In this document: piece by piece, positions 1 through 5,332 of the stretch
How positions within the stretch are numbered: position 1 is the stretch's first letter
How the letters are laid out: each line of letters starts with the position of its first letter
Source: Candidatus Falkowiibacteriota bacterium
GTDB taxonomy: Bacteria; Patescibacteriota; Patescibacteriia; Patescibacteriales; GWC2-42-12
Length of the DNA stretch: 7,481 bases
NCBI GenBank assembly: GCA_016208065.1
Contig: JACQYU010000100.1
Location: forward strand, 1-7,481
Direction of reading: 5' to 3'
Program-made: the position numbers and the translations under genes
Notes under the pieces: model-generated
What the model was told of the DNA's origin: nothing
The model's database searches: none
Seen by the model: only the letters and a program-made list of their open reading frames with translations

Positions 1-454
1 AATCAAACTGCTTAGTCTCGCCGGAAATTGCTTTGGTAACGATGCCGTAATAAATCGCGGTTTGAGTTTTTTTTGCTCTAGCGTCAGCGATATAATTTTC
101 CGCCCAAACTTTCATGGTATCAGTCATAAAAATCTGCAAATCGCGGATATTGCCATAATCGGACTGATTGGAAAAACTCCCGAATCTTTCGGCAAAAGAC
201 GAGGCCATTCTAACCAAATCATCCGAATCAACCTCAGCTTTTTTAAAAGGAACTGTTGGTTGGACTGCCGCGGCTGGCTTAGCCGGCGATTCAACCGCCG
301 GTTCCGTTGTTTTTGCTTGCTCTTGGGCTGCCGGCGATTCAACCGCCGGTTCCGGCAAAGAAGAAAATCTATAAAAAAAGATAATATAAACAATGCCGAC
401 GATTATAGCCAGAGCGATGATAACAATAATTATGCCCCAAACTTTTTTATTCAT
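1..454 (-). CDS. Single-pass membrane protein, possible VirB8-like T4SS subunit (C-terminus beyond window)
   Basis: The frame opens at an ATG (452-454) and stays open for 151 codons to the left edge, where it runs out without a stop, so the protein is partial. Seen: a short basic N-terminus (MNKK), one hydrophobic helix at about residues 5-29 with no signal-peptidase site, a Pro/Ala/Glu-rich linker at about 33-70 holding the peptide EPAVESPA twice, then a folded-looking domain from about 72. That domain starts with helices (SFAERFGSFSN around 86-96, DTMKVWAENYI around 112-122) and turns beta-like near YYGIVTKAIS (135-144). It would be anchored in the cytoplasmic membrane with its bulk outside. 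The layout matches VirB8-type subunits, which have an NTF2-like outer domain, and the gene follows virB4 after 188 bp. The VirB8 assignment is inference from layout and context; no sequence motif proves it. No Shine-Dalgarno precedes the ATG. The frames on the opposite strand here are shadows with Arg-rich translations. Confidence 0.75.
   Translation of the reverse strand, partial: MNKKVWGIIIVIIALAIIVGIVYIIFFYRFSSLPEPAVESPAAQEQAKTTEPAVESPAKPAAAVQPTVPFKKAEVDSDDLVRMASSFAERFGSFSNQSDYGNIRDLQIFMTDTMKVWAENYIADARAKKTQTAIYYGIVTKAISGETKQFD
282..354. repeat. Direct repeat of 25 bp, two copies, inside the linker of the membrane protein
   Basis: Positions 282-306 and 330-354 are identical over 25 bp. 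The period of 48 bp equals 16 codons, so the frame is kept and the peptide EPAVESPA is encoded twice. Each copy also holds a 6-bp inverted repeat (CCGGCG / CGCCGG) around a 7-base loop. The copies look like a recent in-frame duplication that lengthens the extracytoplasmic linker. Confidence 0.85.
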
Positions 455-470
455 ATTTACAAATTAATAA

Positions 471-613
471 ATTCTAAATCCTAATAACTAAACTCTAAAC
501 AAATCCTAAATTCTAAATCCAAATGTTCCAAACAGAATGCAACTGCATTTATTTTGAATTTAGAATTTGGAACATTAGAATTTGTTTAGGATTTAGGATT
601 TCGTGCTTAGAAT
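471..613. repeat. Inverted array of 7-bp words (NNNCTAA) with ACAA spacer
   Basis: The 188 bp between virB4 and the next gene (455-642) is mostly one structured array. Left arm: ATTCTAA, ATCCTAA, TAACTAA, ACTCTAA at 471-498 in steps of exactly 7, then ACAA (499-502), then ATCCTAA, ATTCTAA, ATCCAAA to 523. Right arm, inverted: TTAGAAT 560-566, TTGGAACA 567-574, TTAGAAT 575-581, TTGT 582-585, TTAGGAT 586-592 and 593-599, with one more TTAGAAT at 607-613. ATGTTCCAAA (523-532) is the exact reverse complement of 566-575. A central palindrome, AATGCA-AC-TGCATT (536-549), caps the fold. The RNA from either strand could form a long imperfect hairpin, so a terminator or processing role after virB4 is possible. 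There is no run of T residues typical of an intrinsic terminator. Function unknown. Confidence 0.8.
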
Positions 614-642
614 TTTAATATACTAATAGTAATTCGCATTGC

Positions 643-2577
643 TTAACTTGCCGCACCATCTTCCTCGCTCTCCCCTTCGGCGCTTAGCATATTGGAGGCG
701 AATTCTTTTTTCTCCTGTTCAATTTCTAAGAGCTGCCTCGGATCGGAGGTTATTAGCTGGTCTTCGGTATATGAAGCCACAACTTTTATGGCAACATGCT
801 TTGAGCCGGCAAAAAATATGCCTTCACCCACGCCGCATTCAAGCAAGAGATACTTCTCCCCTTGCGTTAAAACAAAAGTTTTTTGCACTAGCTCAATGGC
901 GGCCGGAGACTGCTTTAGGAGCAATTGTAAAGCCGAATTATTAACAATCGCCTGGCCGTAAGGCGAAGTTAAAAAATCATTAACATCCTGAGTAATGGTC
1001 GTTACGCCAAGATAATATTTTCTGCAGCGCTTAACTAAAGCGTAAATAAATTTGGCGCTGTCTTCGTGCTGCATAAGCCACCAAGCTTCATCAATCACTA
1101 AAATTCTTTTTTTAAGTTCAGAGCGCACGACATTCCAAATATAGTTAACTATCATATAAATAGCAATCGGCCTAAGCTCGTCTTCTAAGTCGCGAACGGA
1201 AAAACAAACCAGCTGATTATCCATTTTTAAATTGGTCGGGCTGTTAAACAAGCCGGAAAAAGTGCCTTGAGTGTATTTTTTAAGCCTTAAAGCCAGGCCG
1301 GCTCCGCCCTCCATGCCTTCTAAAATATCTTCTAAATCCTGCATAATCGGCGCTTCAACTTTAGCTAAATCAGAATCGGAAGTAATATCCTTTTTAGCAT
1401 AAGTTTCTAAGAGCGCCCGATCAATTATTGAGTCTTCTTCATGGGTTAAATCGCCCAGCATTAGCCTAACTAATCCTTTTACGGTTATGACGCCGCTTCT
1501 AATTATATCCTCAGCCTTAGATTCGCCATAAACCGAGCGCGGCAGGTCAAACGGATTAATTTTATTTTCACTGGCCAAAGATATATTGATATAAGTTCCG
1601 CCGACCGCTTCCGATAGATGCTTGTACTCGTTTTCCGGGTCAATAATAATAACCTCTGTTCCCATCATCAAGCTGCGCAAGACTTCAAGCTTAATGGCAT
1701 AGCTTTTACCGGCGCCCGAGGTGGCGAAAACCACGCTATTGGCATTCTGCAAGCTAAAACGATCAAATAGAATTAAGCTATTATTATGGCGGTTGATACC
1801 GTAAAGGATGCCCGAATCAGAAGTAAGCTCGCTTGAAATAAAAGGAAACGATGAAGCAACAGGAGAAGAATTCATGTTAAAAGCGATATATAATTCATCG
1901 TTAGCTAAAGGCAAAGTTGAATTAAAGCCTTGCTCGGCCTGATAAAAAACTCTTTTGGAATAAACCAAGCGAGAACCGAAAATATTTTCCACTTCTTCTG
2001 ATAATTTATCCAATTCCGGTTTATTATCGGCGTAAATCGTTATATACAAAGCAAATTGAAAAAATTTTTCCGTGCCTTGAGTTAAAGCGTCGCGCAAAGA
2101 TTCTATGTCTCGCAAAGCGGTTTCACGCAAAGGATCGCGAGCCGCGCCCTTTTCCGAATCAGATATGATTTGCGCTTCTAAATTACCAACCTTCTTCTTA
2201 AGCTGATTTAAAACCACCGCGCTTTCAACCGGATAAAAGAACATGGAGATATCAAACGTGGAATTTAAATTTATAACCGGCGCGAACCAGCCGACGCTGA
2301 TATAGCGCGGATAGTTTACCACAAAAATAGTCCTGACGAATTTTGAACCCAGCTTTAAAAAATCAGGGCTTACTTCGATTGAAGCCGGAGCAATTAGATC
2401 TTTTATGGAAAGCGCGCCTCGACGGTAAGATTTTTCCTCCTCAATCAACTCCCGGGTTAAAGAAGGCGCCTCCTCAACCTGTTTAACTTTTTGCTCTTCG
2501 GCCAAAGATTTTTCCTTGGACTCAATTTCCTCTTGTTTTTTTACTTCATCTGGATTAAACATATTATTTGTAACCAT
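643..2577 (-). CDS. virB4: VirB4-family T4SS ATPase
   Basis: Encodes 644 aa, a cytoplasmic, membrane-associated ATPase of the VirB4/TraC/PrgJ family that powers type IV secretion-like machines. Seen: a charged, probably coiled N-terminal stretch (residues 8-55); a VirB4-type N-terminal domain at about 65-260; Walker A ATSGAGKS at 285-292 (Lys291, Ser292); the family motif IIIDPENEY at 310-318; Walker B ILVIDEAW at 492-499 (Asp496, Glu497); and the glutamine-containing TITQD at 527-531. The C-terminus ends in an acidic tail. All catalytic residues appear intact, and the length is near the short end for VirB4. The start follows the TraC-like gene by 16 bp, with only GAG touching the ATG and no proper Shine-Dalgarno, so an internal start at Met6 cannot be excluded. 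Together with the TraC-like and PrgI genes it indicates a T4SS-like complex. Stop codon TAA. Confidence 0.95.
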   Translation of the reverse strand: MVTNNMFNPDEVKKQEEIESKEKSLAEEQKVKQVEEAPSLTRELIEEEKSYRRGALSIKDLIAPASIEVSPDFLKLGSKFVRTIFVVNYPRYISVGWFAPVINLNSTFDISMFFYPVESAVVLNQLKKKVGNLEAQIISDSEKGAARDPLRETALRDIESLRDALTQGTEKFFQFALYITIYADNKPELDKLSEEVENIFGSRLVYSKRVFYQAEQGFNSTLPLANDELYIAFNMNSSPVASSFPFISSELTSDSGILYGINRHNNSLILFDRFSLQNANSVVFATSGAGKSYAIKLEVLRSLMMGTEVIIIDPENEYKHLSEAVGGTYINISLASENKINPFDLPRSVYGESKAEDIIRSGVITVKGLVRLMLGDLTHEEDSIIDRALLETYAKKDITSDSDLAKVEAPIMQDLEDILEGMEGGAGLALRLKKYTQGTFSGLFNSPTNLKMDNQLVCFSVRDLEDELRPIAIYMIVNYIWNVVRSELKKRILVIDEAWWLMQHEDSAKFIYALVKRCRKYYLGVTTITQDVNDFLTSPYGQAIVNNSALQLLLKQSPAAIELVQKTFVLTQGEKYLLLECGVGEGIFFAGSKHVAIKVVASYTEDQLITSDPRQLLEIEQEKKEFASNMLSAEGESEEDGAAS

Positions 2578-2593
2578 CTCATTATACTAAACA

Positions 2594-3271
2594 CTATTCG
2601 GCCAATCTTAATTCTTTTATGTCAACTAATTTTTGATTAGCTGAAGTTTCCGGATTATAGGTATTATAAAATAGCTCGATTAAGCTTTGGGTATCTAAAG
2701 ATACCGCGTTAACGCCCATAGAGGACAAACCGCCAATAACATTTTCCACCCGCCTGGTTAATTCCGATCTTCTTCTTAGAAACCTATCTTCTTTCATTTT
2801 AATCAGAGAAGCCGGCCTTAAAGATTCGAACAACTTGGCAAAAAAGCCTTTTTGCTTATCAGATGAAGGATTATAAGAAATAACCACATAAAACTTTTTA
2901 TTCATAATTTTACCCAGAGAAATCAATTCGCTGATATACTGCAGATATTCGGCGGTTTGCATTTTTAGAAGCTCGTTAGTCTGCTCTTTTTCTTTTTGCC
3001 TTAAAAAAACCAAATAATTATCAATATTAAGCTCGCGCGACTGGATAACGATTTGCAAAGGAAAATCAATATTGTTAAGGAAGCCGACATAAGCGGAAAT
3101 AATCGCGTTTTGCTCATCTTCGCTTTTTAAAGCAAAATTAATGCTGGCGACCAAAAGAACCGCGCGTAAAGTTCCATCGCGCATAATTACGGTGTCTTCG
3201 CGAAATTCAGCAATATCCAAATATTGCTGAGTTGAGCTGGCTATTTTATTTTTGGCTAATTTGTCGGACAT
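2594..3271 (-). CDS. TraC-like protein (VirB4 N-terminal-domain relative)
   Basis: Encodes 225 aa with no membrane segment and no nucleotide-binding motif. The pattern from residue 14 (TQQYLDIAEFREDTVIMRDG, then a hydrophobic strand and SINFALKS to about 50) and the conserved-looking IELFYNTYNP near 198-207 match the TraC-like proteins often encoded just upstream of VirB4 in Patescibacteria and some Gram-positive T4SS loci. They resemble the N-terminal part of VirB4 without the ATPase part. The middle is helical and charged (85-125), followed by the strand KKFYVVISY (125-133) and the basic segment EDRFLRRRSELTRR (161-174). It probably acts at the cytoplasmic face with the adjacent VirB4; that partnership is inferred from gene order and domain relation. 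It starts 23 bp after prgI, in a spacer made only of A/T-rich repeats with no Shine-Dalgarno, and ends with TAG, the only non-TAA stop here. Confidence 0.85.
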   Translation of the reverse strand: MSDKLAKNKIASSTQQYLDIAEFREDTVIMRDGTLRAVLLVASINFALKSEDEQNAIISAYVGFLNNIDFPLQIVIQSRELNIDNYLVFLRQKEKEQTNELLKMQTAEYLQYISELISLGKIMNKKFYVVISYNPSSDKQKGFFAKLFESLRPASLIKMKEDRFLRRRSELTRRVENVIGGLSSMGVNAVSLDTQSLIELFYNTYNPETSANQKLVDIKELRLAE

Positions 3272-3279
3272 AATATTTT

Positions 3280-3293
3280 AATTTTCAATTTTC
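3280..3293. repeat. Tandem AATTTTC heptad in the prgI-traC-like spacer
   Basis: AATTTTC occurs twice in tandem (3280-3286, 3287-3293) and fills most of the 23-bp spacer between the PrgI stop and the next ATG. The same word occurs in the repeat array at 5247-5330. It leaves the downstream gene with an A-rich leader and no Shine-Dalgarno. Confidence 0.6.
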
Positions 3294-3294
3294 A

Positions 3295-3756
3295 TTATCT
3301 CTCCACGCTTTTCACGCTAGTGTCTTCATTTTCTCCCTGATAAGCTCCTCTGGTATCGACGATCAAAGATAATTCCGCCAAGCGAGAAGCGGTATAATGC
3401 TTATTCACGGCCGCTTCTTGAATGGCCGGAGAAAAATTATTTTCCTTGACCCCGTAATCATCGCCGGACGATGAGGAGTCGTTGCGCCAAACTCTTAGTC
3501 TGGTCCGTTTTAAAGTTTGGAATAAATTCAAAACAAAATAATGGAAAGGCCGGCCGTTTATCTTTAAAAAAGCGAAAATACCGGTTATTAAAAGCGTCAG
3601 CAAGCCCAAAGTTACGAATAAAGAAAAATCAAATATTTTATAATAAATAGCTACTAATAAAAATCCGGCCAGCATAACAATAAACTGCCTGGTAGTTATG
3701 GGACCGATAATTTTATCTTCGACATCAATAAATTGCGGAACGATAAATTGCTGCAT
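3295..3756 (-). CDS. PrgI-family inner-membrane T4SS protein
   Basis: Encodes 153 aa from the ATG at 3754-3756. A GTG nine bases upstream (3763-3765) would add MPH, but the family begins with a pattern like MQQFIVPQFIDVEDKIIGP, so the ATG is preferred. Neither start has a Shine-Dalgarno. The N-terminal signature IDVEDKIIGPITTRQF (residues 10-25) is characteristic of PrgI proteins. Two membrane helices follow at about 25-40 and 44-64 with a very short turn, then a basic segment (RPFHYFVLNLFQTLKRTRLR, 69-88) and a polar, Ser/Asp/Glu-rich, probably disordered tail to 153. PrgI proteins are small membrane components encoded next to the VirB4 homologue in conjugation loci such as enterococcal pCF10, in the position of VirB3. 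Here the TraC-like and VirB4 genes follow directly, which supports a shared complex. The long polar tail is a feature of this protein. Confidence 0.88.
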   Translation of the reverse strand: MQQFIVPQFIDVEDKIIGPITTRQFIVMLAGFLLVAIYYKIFDFSLFVTLGLLTLLITGIFAFLKINGRPFHYFVLNLFQTLKRTRLRVWRNDSSSSGDDYGVKENNFSPAIQEAAVNKHYTASRLAELSLIVDTRGAYQGENEDTSVKSVER

Positions 3757-3820
3757 ATGGGGCACGTAAATTAAATGAAATTTAACGAATCACAAGAATT
3801 AATTTTTTCGTGTTTTATTA

Positions 3821-5233
3821 TTAAAAACGCAAACTTTTATTTAAATCCATAATCGCTTTAAATTCTTCGGCGGTTAAATATTCTTGATTATTTATTTTTC
3901 TTTCTTCTATTATAACATCAACCGGTTTGTTTTCGCCAATACTTGAACGGCCGATCTCAAGATATAGCTTATTGATCGGATTTATCCGCCAAAGCTTAAT
4001 GCCCTCAAGCTTTTTATCATATCCTTCTTCTTCCAATAAGCTAATTTTACTTTTAACTTTATTGGCGCTTTTCTGCGGATCTCTGTCTAGCCTGCGGAAG
4101 TTAATCAAATCCATATATCTAATTTCTTCTAATGGCCCCATAACCCGAGGCACATATTTAACATCTTCTATTCTAGTTTTTTGGCTTTGGCTTAAATTTT
4201 CCGCTTCAAATCTCCTTTTCGCCAAGAACATATCGTCCCGGCCGCTTTTTAGCGCCGGCTCAATCGGCTTGGCTTTGGTTTGAATATTTTTAGGAGCGGT
4301 GGTGATTTTTTTTTGGTCTTTAGGCGAGCTTTTTCGCGCGGCCTCAGCCGGAATAACCGCCGGATTTAAAGGAGCCAGCTCATGGCCGGTATCCAATTTT
4401 TTCAAATCATTTTTTATTTTATCTTCTTTCTTTTCTAACTTAGAAAAGTCGTAAGCCGCGTCCCTGGCGATCTCGCGTTTTTGAAAAAATTCGGATTTTT
4501 CCGGCTCTGGAATATTAATTTTAGGCAAAGGCTTTAGTGAATGTCCCGGAGTTAAATTTAAAACCTTATGCGAAAGAAGCATAACCTTTTCCGCCGAATC
4601 TTCGTCAAAGCTTAAGCCGCCGTTTAAAAACGGCTTCATTAAGGCTGTTTTAGTCTCAAGCTTATTCCTAATGCCGCGCAAATAAGTCTTTAAAATTTGC
4701 GAGAACCGATAAGTTAAGCTGGCTGAGCCGAAATTAATCTGCGCGCGGCTAATTATTTCTTTTAGTTTAGCGTCAATTGCTCCGGAAGCCAAATTAAAAT
4801 TTTCGGTTGTAATTATTTTTTTGGTTAATTTCCTGATCTCTTCTTCGTCGTCAGGAGAAAAGAAAAAGCTGGCTCCCTTGACTTTAAGTTCGCCGGCTGG
4901 CGGAACGGGCGCGTAAGGCGGCATATCGGGCGTAATCGGCCTAACCGACTTTACCGCGCCGGCCGAGAAATAGCTTCCCAGCGAAGAAAAAATATTTTTC
5001 TTTAATTCCTCGGCTAATTTTACGGCTTGCTCCTTTAATAAATTTTCCTTAAATAGATAATCGGTTAAATCATTGAGCGCTATCTCGCGCACCATAATTT
5101 TCATAATTAAAGCGGCCAGAGGAATATTATATTTATTCTCTAGCGCTTCAATTCTTTCCATCATTTCTCCGCCGGAAATTTTTTGTCTTAAATCAGCCGG
5201 TAAATTATTAAATTTTTGCAAATACTCAAGCAT
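3821..5233 (-). CDS. Conserved-looking 470-aa soluble protein of unknown function, first gene of the T4SS-like block
   Basis: I cannot assign a named family. Three parts are visible. (1) An all-helical N-terminal region, about 8-90: LPADLRQKIS, then ALENKYNIPLAALIMKIMVR and a Leu/Glu/Lys helix to SYF. (2) After a Pro-rich hinge (99-115), a second helical domain, about 124-228, with ASLTYRFSQILKTYLRGIR (171-189), ETKTALMKPFLNGGLSF (193-209). (3) A Lys/Pro-rich, probably disordered linker (230-350), then a C-terminal domain (about 355-470) with RVMGPLEEIRYMDLINFRRL and YLTAEEFKAIMDLN. There is no signal peptide, membrane helix or nucleotide-binding motif, so it should be cytoplasmic. Similar proteins sit beside PrgI/VirB4 in Patescibacteria as I recall them, which suggests an accessory role. 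The start is bounded by an in-frame TGA at 5252-5254. The ATG lacks a Shine-Dalgarno, whereas Met25 has GGAG five bases upstream, so a shorter form is possible. A 64-bp gap separates it from prgI. Confidence 0.85.
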   Translation of the reverse strand: MLEYLQKFNNLPADLRQKISGGEMMERIEALENKYNIPLAALIMKIMVREIALNDLTDYLFKENLLKEQAVKLAEELKKNIFSSLGSYFSAGAVKSVRPITPDMPPYAPVPPAGELKVKGASFFFSPDDEEEIRKLTKKIITTENFNLASGAIDAKLKEIISRAQINFGSASLTYRFSQILKTYLRGIRNKLETKTALMKPFLNGGLSFDEDSAEKVMLLSHKVLNLTPGHSLKPLPKINIPEPEKSEFFQKREIARDAAYDFSKLEKKEDKIKNDLKKLDTGHELAPLNPAVIPAEAARKSSPKDQKKITTAPKNIQTKAKPIEPALKSGRDDMFLAKRRFEAENLSQSQKTRIEDVKYVPRVMGPLEEIRYMDLINFRRLDRDPQKSANKVKSKISLLEEEGYDKKLEGIKLWRINPINKLYLEIGRSSIGENKPVDVIIEERKINNQEYLTAEEFKAIMDLNKSLRF

Positions 5234-5251
5234 GGGAGGAGAGATTAATTT
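5234..5251 (-). promoter_or_regulatory. Leader without Shine-Dalgarno, carrying an anti-SD-like CUCCUCC
   Basis: Read on the minus strand the bases just before the ATG at 5233 are TCTCTCCTCCC. This contains CTCCTCC, like the 3' end of 16S rRNA rather than its complement, so it cannot act as a Shine-Dalgarno. The in-frame stop at 5252-5254 rules out an upstream start. Translation must begin without SD pairing, or at Met24/Met25, where GGAG lies upstream. Confidence 0.5.
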
Positions 5252-5330
5252 TCAATTTCTAATTTCTAATTTCTAAACAACGGCTTAATGACCGAATTTT
5301 TAATTAATTAAAAATTGAAAATTGAAAATT
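5247..5330. repeat. A/T-rich heptad array in inverted arrangement (TTTCTAA x3, AAAATTG x2)
   Basis: The 99-bp gap between the permease-kinase gene and the 470-aa gene contains TTTCTAA three times in tandem (5256-5262, 5263-5269, 5270-5276) followed by ACAA (5277-5280). This is the same heptad-plus-ACAA layout as in the array at 471-613. AATTTTCAATTT (5247-5258) is the exact reverse complement of AAATTGAAAATT, which occurs twice, overlapping, at 5312-5323 and 5319-5330. The RNA could fold into an A/U hairpin between the two transcription units. It could terminate the upstream gene, but it is weak in GC and no classical terminator is evident. Confidence 0.7.
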
Positions 5331-5332
5331 TT

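Noticed and set aside
62..484. Plus-strand frame of 140 codons, and smaller frames at 168-374 (+) and 124-393 (-)
   Set aside because: They overlap the minus-strand membrane-protein frame, have Arg/Phe-rich low-complexity translations and read into the non-coding repeat array. They are shadows.
455..642. CRISPR-like array in the virB4 downstream spacer
   Set aside because: The repeated units are 7-bp degenerate words arranged as inverted arms, with no spacers of regular length and no long identical repeats.
2581..2586. Perfect TATAAT on the minus strand just before the VirB4 start
   Set aside because: No -35 hexamer lies 16-18 bp upstream (the bases there read AAGATT or similar), and the transcript would begin inside or after the start codon. 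More likely chance in an A/T-rich 16-bp spacer.
3757..3765. GTG start adding three residues to the PrgI protein
   Set aside because: No Shine-Dalgarno supports it, and the family normally begins at the MQQF-type sequence nine bases downstream.
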